Of a stretch of DNA of 55,076 bases, positions 42,491 through 51,477 are shown piece by piece. Location of the stretch: NCBI GenBank assembly GCA_035449085.1, contig DAOTKE010000003.1, positions 1 to 55,076 on the forward strand. The letters are read 5' to 3'. The notes under the pieces are model-generated. The model was not told the DNA's origin and made no database searches. It was given only the letters and a program-made list of their open reading frames with translations. Every line of letters starts with the position of its first letter. Position 1 is the first letter of the stretch. Both the position numbers and the translations under genes were made by a program. Source of the stretch: DUPH01 sp035449085 (GTDB lineage Bacteria; Verrucomicrobiota; Kiritimatiellia; RFP12; UBA1067).

Positions 42491-42519
42491 TTGACACCGG
42501 GCACCAACTGTTATACAGT
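42491..42519 (+). promoter_or_regulatory. promoter of the btuBFCD operon
   Basis: A perfect -35 box TTGACA (42491-42496) is followed by either TATACA at 42512 (15-bp spacer) or TACAGT at 42514 (17-bp spacer). Either would start the transcript just ahead of the cobalamin riboswitch. Confidence 0.65.
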
Positions 42520-42527
42520 CAGGATCA

Positions 42528-42716
42528 CATTTTGCACCGGTTATCGGAAGCCCGTGAAAATCGGGCGCGGTCGCGCCGCTGTAATCGGCTACAAGCCCCC
42601 ACAGGCCATTTCCCTTCGGGAGAGAAGGCGGGGGTGAGGTGAAGCCGTAAGCCAGAAGACGGACCGGATGCAAGCTGCGGCACTCCTTCGCGCCTGAGGA
42701 GCCGAAGTCCGTCTTC
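42528..42716 (+). promoter_or_regulatory. cobalamin riboswitch with expression platform
   Basis: Adenosylcobalamin-sensing leader. Conserved parts in order are GGTTATCGGAAGCCCGTGAA (about 42539-42558), GCGGTCGCGCCGCTGTAATC, a variable arm, and the B12 box TAAGCCAGAAGAC at about 42648-42660. The B12-box side GAAGACGGAC (42655-42664) is perfectly complementary to GTCCGTCTTC (42707-42716), so a downstream strand can pair with the box when ligand is absent, and release it when ligand binds. The next element is btuB (ATG 42805). Ligand is expected to repress the operon; whether by termination or by hiding the ribosome site is not clear from sequence. Confidence 0.9.
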
Positions 42717-42804
42717 CGGCCGTTTCCGGAACCGCTTCCGCTCTCGCCTCGCGGCCTCGTGCGCGTTGGGCATGCCTCAACCTTCGCGCAAGAGGATACG
42801 CATC

Positions 42805-44832
42805 ATGATGTTGTCTCTCCGCCTCACCGCCGCTTCGTTTGCGGCGTGCCTGGCCACCACCAGCCTCACCACGTTTAGCCAAACCGCGCAATCCCCGGAA
42901 GCTTTGCCGGACGCTTCGTCCGCTACCAACGCCTTACCGCCGATCATCGTGCAGGCCAGTCGTACCGGCAAAACCCCGATGCAAATGCCCGCTTCCGTGC
43001 AAGTCGTCACCGCGCGGGAGATCGCCGAATCCGGCTGTTCGTCGACCGCTGAAGTGCTGGAGAAAAAAGGCGGGCTTTTCATACGCTCGGTCAACAGTAA
43101 TCCCACGCTTACCCAACTCTCACTGCGCGGGTTCGGCGATAACTCTTTCGGCCGCGTCCTGATCCTCGTCAATGGCGAGCGCCTCAACAATCCCGACATG
43201 TCCTCGCCCAGTCTGCTGCGCATTCCGGTCTCCTCGATCTCGCGTATCGAAATCGTGCGTGGACCGCAAACCGTCCTGCACGGCGATTTCGCCTCGTCCG
43301 GCGTGATCAACATCATTACGGATGACGCGACCGCCGAGCCGCAGACCACACTCGGTGCCTCGGCAGGCGCCTACGACACCTACTCCGCCTTCGCGAACAC
43401 CACCGGGACTTTTGGCGAGGACGGTGTGGCCTACCGCGCCAGCGCTGACTGGGAAAAATCCGGAGGCTATCGCGACAACAGCGATTATGAAACCTACGAA
43501 CTGAACGCGGCGTTGCGCAAAGAGTTTGGCGAAGACCGTTTCCTTTCTCTCTCCGCTTTCTATCACGACGCCGACTATGGCCTGCCAGGGGCACTTTCCT
43601 ACACGCGTTACCAAAACGCGCCGCGCAGCAGCGACACCCCGCAGGATCGCAGCGAACTGGAGAGTTTCGGCCTGTGCTTGGGCGGTCGTACGACCATCGG
43701 GGCGGACGGGACTTTCGACCTGACCGTCACGGCCAGCCGCCGCGAGACCGACAGCCGCTGGCTCACATCGTCCAGCCAGACTTTCTACGGCAGCAAGATC
43801 GATTCATTCGCGTTGCTCCCGCAATACACGTTGGATTCCCGTCTCGCCGGCTACCGCTCCATCCTCACGCTCGGGACCGACCTCAGGTATGACACGACCG
43901 ATTTCTCATTCGATTACCTTTCACCCTATTACACCTCGCTACTGGATTGGGAGTACGACCGCGCCAGCCTCGCCGGCTACGCGCAGAACGAATTCTTTTT
44001 CACCGACGATGTGTCGCTGACGCTCGGCGAGCGGACCGAATGGTTTGACAATCGCGTCCGTAACGCAGACTCGGCCTCGTCCTTCAGTACGCGTGAATCG
44101 GCTGTGGAAGCCTCCGTGCTCTACCGCCCCAGCGAAAACACCAAGTTCTACGCGAAGGCCGGACGTTTCTACCACGCGCCCTTCATTGACGAAATCTTCG
44201 CGGGTGTGGGAACCCCGAATCTCGCGCTTGACCCGGAAACGGGGCTTAACCTCGAGACCGGCACGGAGATGCGCATCGCACACGAATGGTGGGTTGCTTT
44301 GTCGCTCTACCACATGCGACTTGAAGACGAGATCTATTACGATCCCGCCGTCTACCAGAACCGCAACTCGCCGGGCGACACGCGGCGCATGGGCCTCGAT
44401 GCCGCACTGCGCTGGTCACGCGAGCGGGTCGGGTCTATCGCGCTCACCTACAGCGCGGTACGTTCCGAATTCACTGGCGGCCCGTATGATGGCAGCCGTG
44501 TGCCGCTCGTGCCGGCGCAAACCATCAGTGTCAACGGTGACTACGACCTGCTGCCCAGTCTCGCTTTGATGGGCGGCGTGCGCCATGTCACGCGCCAGTA
44601 TCTCGGCAGCGACTTCGACAACCGCGCGGAACCGCTCAAAGCCTACACGCTGGTCGATTGCGGCGTGCGCTACAAACCCCCGTTTATCGAGGGCCTACGC
44701 GTGACGGCCGGTGTCGACAACCTGTTCGGCCGCGACTATTGCGATTACGCCGGCTGGTCCAGCTACAGTGGCGCCTATTACTACCCCGGTCGCGGACGCT
44801 TCTGGAAAGTCGGCGCCTCATTCACCTTCTAG
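42805..44832 (+). CDS. btuB: TonB-dependent vitamin B12 receptor
   Basis: Outer-membrane receptor importing cobalamin. ATG 42805 has AGAGGA upstream and gives 675 residues: signal peptide MMLSLRLTAASFAACLATTS, a TonB-box-like LPPIIVQASRTGK, the plug domain (SVQVVTAREIAES to INIITDDA, with LSLRGFGDNSFGRVLILVNG and RIEIVRGPQTVLHGD), then a 22-strand barrel ending GASFTF with the C-terminal Phe needed for assembly. The plug loop GERLNNPDMSSPSLLRIPVS is BtuB-like. The riboswitch upstream and btuFCD downstream strongly support B12. The ligand could be another corrinoid. Confidence 0.95.
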   Translation: MMLSLRLTAASFAACLATTSLTTFSQTAQSPEALPDASSATNALPPIIVQASRTGKTPMQMPASVQVVTAREIAESGCSSTAEVLEKKGGLFIRSVNSNPTLTQLSLRGFGDNSFGRVLILVNGERLNNPDMSSPSLLRIPVSSISRIEIVRGPQTVLHGDFASSGVINIITDDATAEPQTTLGASAGAYDTYSAFANTTGTFGEDGVAYRASADWEKSGGYRDNSDYETYELNAALRKEFGEDRFLSLSAFYHDADYGLPGALSYTRYQNAPRSSDTPQDRSELESFGLCLGGRTTIGADGTFDLTVTASRRETDSRWLTSSSQTFYGSKIDSFALLPQYTLDSRLAGYRSILTLGTDLRYDTTDFSFDYLSPYYTSLLDWEYDRASLAGYAQNEFFFTDDVSLTLGERTEWFDNRVRNADSASSFSTRESAVEASVLYRPSENTKFYAKAGRFYHAPFIDEIFAGVGTPNLALDPETGLNLETGTEMRIAHEWWVALSLYHMRLEDEIYYDPAVYQNRNSPGDTRRMGLDAALRWSRERVGSIALTYSAVRSEFTGGPYDGSRVPLVPAQTISVNGDYDLLPSLALMGGVRHVTRQYLGSDFDNRAEPLKAYTLVDCGVRYKPPFIEGLRVTAGVDNLFGRDYCDYAGWSSYSGAYYYPGRGRFWKVGASFTF

Positions 44833-44871
44833 TTGTGAGCTGTTTACATGTTTTCTCGCGGAGCCAAGTTT

Positions 44872-45001
44872 GGGAGCGCGGGCGTCCCCGCCCGCAACAA
44901 CGTGTCTTGCAGAAGTCCGACGCGCGTCTTCTCTGCGAGCCAACCCATGTATCCGACTCGTACTAATCTTTCAGCATGCGGGCAAGGAAGCCCGCGCTCC
45001 C
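44872..45001. repeat. inverted repeat in the btuB-btuF junction
   Basis: 25-base arms at 44872-44896 (GGGAGCGCGGGC...) and 44977-45001 (...GCCCGCGCTCCC) pair at 22 of 25 positions, with about 80 bp between. This is a MITE-like or palindromic intergenic element inside the operon. Confidence 0.8.
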
Positions 45002-45930
45002 GACTCTCAGCACGCTTATTGCCAGGAGCGTACAGGGCACTGCCGTGTGTTGTCGCGCTTGGGCTGGCGTTATCGTTGTCGCTGCTGACGGCATGCATCT
45101 GGCAAGACCCTCTGCCCTCCAATACTGATCTGCGTTTGGTCTCGACCGCCCCGCATCTGACGGAATGCCTCTGCGCGATCGGTGCGGCGCATCTATTGGT
45201 TGGGCGCACGACAGCCTGTGACTTTCCGCCGGAAAGCGTGCGCGACATTCCCGTTGTCGGTGATTTCGGCACGCCGTGGCTTGAACCGGTGCTGTCCGTC
45301 CACCCCACGCATGTGCTGGAAACCGTGTTCTCAGACCCCGCGCTCCGTGATCGATTTGACGCTTTGAACATTCCCGTGGTGCATGTGCCCTGCACCCGGC
45401 TCGATCAAATCCCCGACGCGATCCGCCATCTGGGCACATTATGTGATTGTTCGGCGCGAGCCGACCCGTTGGCGGACCACATCCAGCGCGGCATCGAACA
45501 GGCCCGGCAAGCGGCCGCATCCCGCCGTGTCCGGCCACGCGTGCTGTTGCTTCTAGCTCCGGACACCCCCATCACGGCGGGCCGCGACGCCTTTGTCGCC
45601 GCCCTGCTTGAACATGCCGGCGGCATCAACATCGGCGACGCCATCGATGCCGATTACTCGCGGATCTCGCCCGAATGGATCATCGGACAAGATCCGGATC
45701 TGTTGCTCTGCCTTTTCACGACCACCGCCCGGCCGGCGGATGCGTATGCCGGACAGACAGGCTGGCGATCCCTTCGCGCGGTACGTGACGGACGCGTTTA
45801 CACGGTCCCCGACCTGAACTCCGTCAGCCGCCCAGGTCCGCGCGTGCTGGAGGGGATCGCGCAAATCAAGGCGATCCTGGATCAAGACGCGGCACAATTC
45901 ATCACACAGACGCCCGTACAACACCCATGA
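44947..45930 (+). CDS. btuF: cobalamin-binding lipoprotein BtuF
   Basis: Periplasmic B12-binding protein of the helical-backbone class. A lipoprotein signal ALGLALSLSLLTAC (lipobox LTAC) means it is tethered. The mature part has RLVSTAPHLTECLCAIGAAH, LVGRTTACDFPPESVRDIPV, VGDFGTPWLEPVLSVHPTHV and WRSLRAVRDGRVYTVPDLN, all usual for BtuF/FhuD-type proteins. The start is uncertain. ATG 44947 lies inside the inverted repeat and gives an unusually long n-region. TTG 45019, just beyond the repeat, would give a normal 26-residue signal but has no clear ribosome site. The stop overlaps btuC (ATGA). Confidence 0.88.
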   Translation: MYPTRTNLSACGQGSPRSRLSARLLPGAYRALPCVVALGLALSLSLLTACIWQDPLPSNTDLRLVSTAPHLTECLCAIGAAHLLVGRTTACDFPPESVRDIPVVGDFGTPWLEPVLSVHPTHVLETVFSDPALRDRFDALNIPVVHVPCTRLDQIPDAIRHLGTLCDCSARADPLADHIQRGIEQARQAAASRRVRPRVLLLLAPDTPITAGRDAFVAALLEHAGGINIGDAIDADYSRISPEWIIGQDPDLLLCLFTTTARPADAYAGQTGWRSLRAVRDGRVYTVPDLNSVSRPGPRVLEGIAQIKAILDQDAAQFITQTPVQHP

Positions 45931-46901
45931 CCTTTCCCCGCACAACGAGTTGTCTGTTGTTCGCCATGCCCGCGGCGCTCGTCCTTTGCTTACTGGCCGG
46001 GCCTGCGGGGTTCGGGCTACCGGACATCTCGACATCTACGGGGCGTGCGCTGTTGGAACTGCGACTGTTGCGTGTTGTAACCGGCTTTGTGGTCGGTGCC
46101 GCGTTGGCGCTCTCCGGCTGCGCCCTGCAAGCCGTCCTGCGTAACGCGCTGGCCGAACCCTATGTACTCGGCGTGAGCAGCGGAGGCTCGCTCGGTGCGG
46201 CATTGGTAATCGTGACCGGTCTCACGCAATCGATCCCGCTCGCCCTGCCGTTCGGTGCTTTTGTAGTCGGCGGACTGACCCTGTTGCTGGTCTGCCTCGC
46301 ATCGGGACGATCGGGTCATTACGCGCCCAACACTCTCATCCTGGTCGGTGTCGTCGCCGGATCGATGCTTTCGAGCCTGTTGATGCTCGTGCTCGCTTTG
46401 GCCAGTACACGGGCGGTTCACAGCATCACCTGGTGGATGCTGGGCAACCTGCAGGCGACATCATGGCCGCTCGTGCTGACGGTGGCCGCGCTGGTCGCCG
46501 TTTCCGCCGCGATACTGTGCAGTCAGAGTCACGCGCTGAATGCCCTGCTACTCGGCCAGTCGACGGCACGCCATCTCGGCGTTGAAACACGTGCCGTCTT
46601 GCCGCTGGTGCTCGGTGCTGTCGCGCTGGCCACATCTGCGGCTGTCTCGCTTTCCGGCGTGATCGGATTTGTCGGACTGATTGTTCCGCACGCGTTGCGC
46701 CGCCTGACCGGCGCGAACAACCGTCACCTGCTGCCGGCCGCCGCGTTGTGCGGCGGCACGTTCCTGGTCGTCTGCGATGCGCTGGCGCGCCTGCTTTTTG
46801 CGCCTCGTGAAATTCCTGTCGGGGTGGTCACCGCGCTCACGGGCGGCCCCTTCTTCCTCTACCTGCTGCTGCGCAAGGTCAATGGACGTCCCCTGTCATG
46901 A
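45927..46901 (+). CDS. btuC: vitamin B12 ABC permease BtuC
   Basis: Inner-membrane FecCD-family permease, 324 residues with about nine to ten hydrophobic helices. Family marks are LRLLRVVTGFVVGAALALSG, QAVLRNALAEPYVLGVSSGG, WWMLGNLQATSW and GVIGFVGLIVPHALRRLTG (the coupling-helix region that contacts BtuD), then GGPFFLYLL. It overlaps both btuF and btuD by ATGA, so the three are translationally coupled. Confidence 0.95.
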   Translation: MTFPRTTSCLLFAMPAALVLCLLAGPAGFGLPDISTSTGRALLELRLLRVVTGFVVGAALALSGCALQAVLRNALAEPYVLGVSSGGSLGAALVIVTGLTQSIPLALPFGAFVVGGLTLLLVCLASGRSGHYAPNTLILVGVVAGSMLSSLLMLVLALASTRAVHSITWWMLGNLQATSWPLVLTVAALVAVSAAILCSQSHALNALLLGQSTARHLGVETRAVLPLVLGAVALATSAAVSLSGVIGFVGLIVPHALRRLTGANNRHLLPAAALCGGTFLVVCDALARLLFAPREIPVGVVTALTGGPFFLYLLLRKVNGRPLS

Positions 46902-47677
46902 TCCACTTGGAACATATCCACGCCGCCTACAACGGCCAGCCTGTGCTGAACGATGTCTCACTGCATCTTGGACGCGGTGAGCGCGCCGCATTGGTCGGCC
47001 CGAACGGCGCGGGCAAATCGTCGCTGTTGCGCGTGATCACCGGCCAGCTTCCGGCGCAGGGCTCACGTCGCATCGCCGGCAACGATCCCGCCCATCTCGG
47101 CGCGAAAGATCTCGCCAAGCGTTTGGCCGTGGTTCCGCAGGACATCCCGCTGGACATCCCGTTCGACGCCTACGAGTTCGTGCTGCTGGGGCGCACCGCG
47201 TATCTGCCACGGTTCAGCGGGCCTTCCGAGGACGACCACGCCGCCGTGAAGGACGCGATGACACTGACCAACACCTGGTACCTGCGGCGACGGCCGCTGC
47301 CGGCGATGAGCGGCGGCGAACGTCAACGGCTGGCCCTGGCCATGGCCCTGGCGGCACGGCCTGAGATTTTGCTGCTGGATGAACCCACCTCTCATCTGGA
47401 TATCCGCCACCGCATGGATCTCATGGCCCTCCTTCTGCGCCTGCATCGCGAGCTCCAGATGACGCTCCTGATGGTCGTCCACGACCTCACTTTGACGAGC
47501 CAGTTTTTCCCGCGGATTGTCCTGCTGGGCCAAGGTGCGATACTCGCCGACGGCGCCCCCGCCAACGTCCTGCGGCCTGATCTCCTGCAAACGGCCTACG
47601 GCTGCCCGGTCAGCGTTATCCCTTTGCCCGAGTTTGCGGCAACCTGTGTCTTGCCTACCGTCACTTCACCCATGTAA
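46898..47677 (+). CDS. btuD: vitamin B12 ABC ATPase BtuD
   Basis: 259-residue ATPase of the FecE/BtuD class. Walker A GPNGAGKSS at about 34-42, Q-loop VVPQDIPLDIPFDAYEFVLL, signature MSGGERQRLALAMAL, Walker B ILLLDEPTSHLDI and switch His VVHDLTL. The FecE-type GRTAYL follows the Q-loop. It ends the riboswitch-controlled operon and overlaps the convergent DNA glycosylase by 17 bases at the 3' ends. Confidence 0.95.
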   Translation: MIHLEHIHAAYNGQPVLNDVSLHLGRGERAALVGPNGAGKSSLLRVITGQLPAQGSRRIAGNDPAHLGAKDLAKRLAVVPQDIPLDIPFDAYEFVLLGRTAYLPRFSGPSEDDHAAVKDAMTLTNTWYLRRRPLPAMSGGERQRLALAMALAARPEILLLDEPTSHLDIRHRMDLMALLLRLHRELQMTLLMVVHDLTLTSQFFPRIVLLGQGAILADGAPANVLRPDLLQTAYGCPVSVIPLPEFAATCVLPTVTSPM

Positions 47678-48188
47678 AACGCCAGGGAAGTTGTGACCAG
47701 TACGGACCGGCGTATGCCACACCGATACGTGGATGACATTCGATCCGGCCCATGGGTATGGGCTCACCACGTTCTATCCAGAGATTGCTTGCCGGTATGG
47801 CGGGGAGGCGGTTGAAATCGAGATTCACCTGTAGCAGACGCGTCAAACGTCCCGGCCCATAAACCTCATCACTGCCACGCAACAGCACCGCAGCCGGATA
47901 ATCGCTTTCACGCGTCACGATATTGAGCATCCAATGGACGCCATAACAGAGATAGACATACCACCGGCCCGGCGGCCCGAACATGACTTCGGTACGCGCG
48001 GTGCGTCCGGCATGGGCGTGTGAGGCGCGATCCTCGAAGCCATCATAAGCCTCAGCCTCGGTAATGCGTACCCGTATGACGCGGCGCGGCGTTACACGCC
48101 GGCACAGCACACACCCCAGCAGATCCCGCGCCACTTCAACCGTATCGCGCCCGAAAAAATCCGCGTCCAAAATCTGACTCTCCCTCAA
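47661..48188 (-). CDS. mpg: 3-methyladenine DNA glycosylase (AAG/Mpg family)
   Basis: Base-excision repair enzyme that removes alkylated purines. The chosen start is TTG 48188, with AGGAGG five bases upstream, giving 175 residues (MRESQILDADFFGRDTVEVA...); longer frames would run into the preceding gene. Family motifs are RDLLGCVLCRR, VRITEAEAYDGFEDRASHAH (the catalytic Glu lies in ITEAEAY), TARTEVMFGPPGRWYVYLCY (the intercalating Tyr region) and GVHWMLNIVT. It follows the LamG/PATR gene by about 20 bases; co-transcription is likely only incidental. Confidence 0.92.
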   Translation of the reverse strand: MRESQILDADFFGRDTVEVARDLLGCVLCRRVTPRRVIRVRITEAEAYDGFEDRASHAHAGRTARTEVMFGPPGRWYVYLCYGVHWMLNIVTRESDYPAAVLLRGSDEVYGPGRLTRLLQVNLDFNRLPAIPASNLWIERGEPIPMGRIECHPRIGVAYAGPYWSQLPWRFTWVK

Positions 48189-48208
48189 TCGTCCCTCCTG
48201 ATTCACCG

Positions 48209-51200
48209 TCACTTCACTGTGACCAGAAGGCCGGTGTTCACCAGCGCAACACTTCCGTTCGCCGAGTTGTAGGACACCTTCCACTTACCTGATCCTTCAA
48301 AGCCGAGGCCAAACGTCCCCGTCAGCTCACCGGGTGAGCAGGTAGCGATCACGTAACGGCTTCCCATCTTGAGCTGAGACGGCTGCTGCAGACGCAACAC
48401 GCATCCATCCAAGTTGAGGCTTCCCTTGACATCAATCCGATCGCATGCACCGTCTTGAGTCGCATCAATCAGCAACTCGCCACCGGCGAACGACAGGTCG
48501 GCGGCAATGGTCAGCGTCCCGATCTCATTCGTACCCCCGGGCGCAAGCGTCCCGGCGACCGTGAGTGTTCCGTTCGTGACAAGCCCGCTCCCGCTCAGAT
48601 CCGAAACCGTCTGACTTGTTCCGTCGAGATTCACGGTCGCGCCCGAAGACACGGACACCGGAGCGCCCGCCAAATGAAACGGCCTGCCGCCCGAAAGCCA
48701 CTTCGCCATCAGATATGCTTCAACTGCCGCCCGTTCAGCCAGCGTCAGATCGCGGTTGAAAATGATGACCTCCGCAAGATTGCCGTTGCACGTTTCGGAG
48801 AACCGCGATCCGAGATAAAGCGGCGTATCTGTCGTGTTCACGGTCATCGTCAGGGATCCTCGCGTGACGAAGCCGTCGCTGATCATGTTCGCAGAGCCTG
48901 TGCCGCCCGACTTCATAAAGCTGTAAACCTCGTAGACATTGTTAGGACGCGCCGCGAATTTGATGTCGTTACCCCAAATGTAATTAAAGAGGAAAACACC
49001 ATCGCTGATGATACCGAAAGCTTTGCTGACCGTTCCTTCACCCGTATGCGCAAAACACATCTTCCCATTGTTCTTGCGGCACCCCACCGCGAAGAACGTT
49101 CGGTTTTGCGAACCGGCAACACCGAAATTGCCTGAGGTCCGCAAGCCTGTCGTTCCATCCACCGAAAGCACCGACCGGCCGTTAAACGCCTCAGTCAAGA
49201 CGGTCGGCCCGGCGCCATCCGTCACCTGGGTCGCATCAAACGTATTGCCCGCTGAACCTTTGTTCGCCCAAAGCGTGACTTGACCGGCCGCGTTGGTCGT
49301 CAGAGTCGCAGGATCGTCCGCGTCATACCACGCCACGCTTTGTGCCAACAAGGGAGCGATCGGGAACGACTTGAGTTTGAGGCATCCCGCATTGACCGCA
49401 ACCCCACTGTTGAAATTGAAGCCTGAAAGGGTCAGTGTTCCCGGCCCTACTTTATTCAACGTGAATGCACCGCTCAAGGTACCGGAGAACACACGGTCCG
49501 TCCCATCGCCCACCGTCAAGGTCGAGTTTACCAGCGGGCCGTTCATCACAAGTCCGGCCCCGCTCAAAGAGGCGACGGCCTGTTCACAACCGTTAAGGTA
49601 CAGATGCGCGTCGGCATTCACCTGCAACGCGCAGGCGGGGGGCAGCAGATTTATTCTGGGCGGTCCATCCATCAGGGCATTCAACTCGGTCTGACCCAAC
49701 ACGCGGTCTGCGATCAGCAGCTCATCCAGCCAGCCTTTAAAGGCCACGTCATAGGTGGTCTTACCCACGACAAAATTTGTCGCCTTCGCATTCAGTCCGG
49801 AACGGATGAATGACCCAGCCGGCGAACCATCCACATAGATGATCCGGGTCGTACCGTCCCACGTAACCGCCACATGATGCCATTGTCCGTCCTTCAGGTT
49901 CGTGGTCAATCCGCTCAGATCAAAATCGTTTCCAGAACCATACCAGTAGTTGTTCAGGCCATTCGCGCCGGACAGGCGAAAGTTGTTGCATTCGGTGGCG
50001 GCATTATTGCCCCAGCCGCAAAATCCTCCGTTACCCGGTGATCCATCGTCCTTAATCCACAGCGCGATCGTGTAGGGGGTACTGCCGACAGGCACCCCCG
50101 ACGGGAACACGCTGCGGCTAAAGTGGCTGTTGCCGTCCAGATACACCGCCCCCCCCTGCCTGCCGTCTGTCGTAAAGGACGGCAAGCCCACAGCGGCCAG
50201 ATCGTTGCCAAGTCCACTGCTGTCCAGCCCCAACGCCTCGGCACGATCGAAACGATAAAACGCTCTGACGCCTGGCGGAATCGGCATGAGCTTTAAGCTG
50301 CCACCTTCTATCCGCGTTACCCCTCCGTATCGGTTTGTACTCGACAGGGTCAGTGTGCCCAAACCACTTTTGACCAGATCGCCTGCGCCTGAAACCGGTG
50401 CGCACAAGGTCAGAGCTGTCCCATGGCCCGTCGCAACATTCACGCCGTTGGATAACACGATCGGCACGGCAATGGCGTGATTCCCGGCAGACACCTCGAT
50501 AGACGGGAAATTGCCGGAATCACTCATTGAATCATCGATGACCAACACACTTTGCGGAACGTTAGAGCCGGCTTCAAGAAAACAGGGAGCGCCATTCGTT
50601 GCGCCGAATGTCAGCCAGCCGAGCTTGCGGTCGCCATCCAGCATGACCCGGCAGTAATTTCGAATCGTCACCGGAAAGACGGCCCAATCCGACGTGCCGT
50701 CCGGAACAACGCCGTTCCAGCTTTCTGGACTACCCCAACTTCCGCCGTCCTCAAGTCCCCACCGTTCCGGCTGCCGCAAGACGACATGGTCAAAAACTGC
50801 CGTGCCCTCGTTGTCGCTGAACGTGGCTTGCCACAACCCCACCTGAACCGGCAAACCATCCATATCATTTCTTACGGTGGAACGGATCTGTGACCACACT
50901 AAGCCATCGGTACTGCGATAGCTGGTGAAGGTGTTGCCGACACGTGCCAAACGCAACCAAGGCTGTAAACTTACAGGCGTACTCGTCGTGCTAGCACCGT
51001 TATCGGTATTGCGATGCCCTGTGTTGTTCGAGCTCTGAAAATGTTTGACCGCCACCCAGTCTTCACCTGGCCCAGCCGCCTCAAGGTCAGCCACACGCGC
51101 CATGATCCCCGCATCATGCCACTGAACGGTGTTCATGCTGACCACCCGCACCATGGCGTCGAAGTCTCCTGCGACAGTCTTGTAGAGTAGAATGCCGTCG

Positions 51201-51460
51201 TTATCCGCATTCTCCCAGTTGCCTCGGACAGACCGGAACGTAAGCCGTCCCGTATTCGCGGTGTCGGCGTCCGCGATGGACACCACGGCATCGCCACCGG
51301 TGACATTATAGAAGAACCCGTCCCAGACGGTTCCCTCCACACCGTCCATCAGATAGTCATGAGGGACGCTGAAATCGTCACGGTCCACCGCGCCACGCAC
51401 GGTCATTCCCGCAACCAGAAACGCGAAACCGACCAGTTTCCATACCGCACTCGTTTTCAT
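48209..51460 (-). CDS. large secreted LamG / PATR-repeat surface protein
   Basis: 1083 residues from ATG 51460 (AAGGAGAGG upstream), signal MKTSAVWKLVGFAFLVAGM. Residues about 30-200 form a beta-sandwich of the DUF1349/laminin-G type (DGILLYKTVAGDFDAMVRVV). About 370-395 holds an autotransporter-associated strand repeat, LVKSGLGTLTLSSTNRYGGV. A LamG-like domain follows at about 400-595 (VRAFYRFDRAEALGLDSSG, GQWHHVAVTWDGTTRIIYVDG), then a second PATR unit (NKVGPGTLTLSGFNF), another concanavalin-like domain (about 715-920) and a final PATR-like region. There is no C-terminal autotransporter barrel or PEP-CTERM sorting signal. Likely a glycan-binding or cell-surface protein serving the GH127 upstream; 17 bp separate them. 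Confidence 0.8.
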   Translation of the reverse strand: MKTSAVWKLVGFAFLVAGMTVRGAVDRDDFSVPHDYLMDGVEGTVWDGFFYNVTGGDAVVSIADADTANTGRLTFRSVRGNWENADNDGILLYKTVAGDFDAMVRVVSMNTVQWHDAGIMARVADLEAAGPGEDWVAVKHFQSSNNTGHRNTDNGASTTSTPVSLQPWLRLARVGNTFTSYRSTDGLVWSQIRSTVRNDMDGLPVQVGLWQATFSDNEGTAVFDHVVLRQPERWGLEDGGSWGSPESWNGVVPDGTSDWAVFPVTIRNYCRVMLDGDRKLGWLTFGATNGAPCFLEAGSNVPQSVLVIDDSMSDSGNFPSIEVSAGNHAIAVPIVLSNGVNVATGHGTALTLCAPVSGAGDLVKSGLGTLTLSSTNRYGGVTRIEGGSLKLMPIPPGVRAFYRFDRAEALGLDSSGLGNDLAAVGLPSFTTDGRQGGAVYLDGNSHFSRSVFPSGVPVGSTPYTIALWIKDDGSPGNGGFCGWGNNAATECNNFRLSGANGLNNYWYGSGNDFDLSGLTTNLKDGQWHHVAVTWDGTTRIIYVDGSPAGSFIRSGLNAKATNFVVGKTTYDVAFKGWLDELLIADRVLGQTELNALMDGPPRINLLPPACALQVNADAHLYLNGCEQAVASLSGAGLVMNGPLVNSTLTVGDGTDRVFSGTLSGAFTLNKVGPGTLTLSGFNFNSGVAVNAGCLKLKSFPIAPLLAQSVAWYDADDPATLTTNAAGQVTLWANKGSAGNTFDATQVTDGAGPTVLTEAFNGRSVLSVDGTTGLRTSGNFGVAGSQNRTFFAVGCRKNNGKMCFAHTGEGTVSKAFGIISDGVFLFNYIWGNDIKFAARPNNVYEVYSFMKSGGTGSANMISDGFVTRGSLTMTVNTTDTPLYLGSRFSETCNGNLAEVIIFNRDLTLAERAAVEAYLMAKWLSGGRPFHLAGAPVSVSSGATVNLDGTSQTVSDLSGSGLVTNGTLTVAGTLAPGGTNEIGTLTIAADLSFAGGELLIDATQDGACDRIDVKGSLNLDGCVLRLQQPSQLKMGSRYVIATCSPGELTGTFGLGFEGSGKWKVSYNSANGSVALVNTGLLVTVK

Positions 51461-51477
51461 GACCTCTCCTTTGACTG

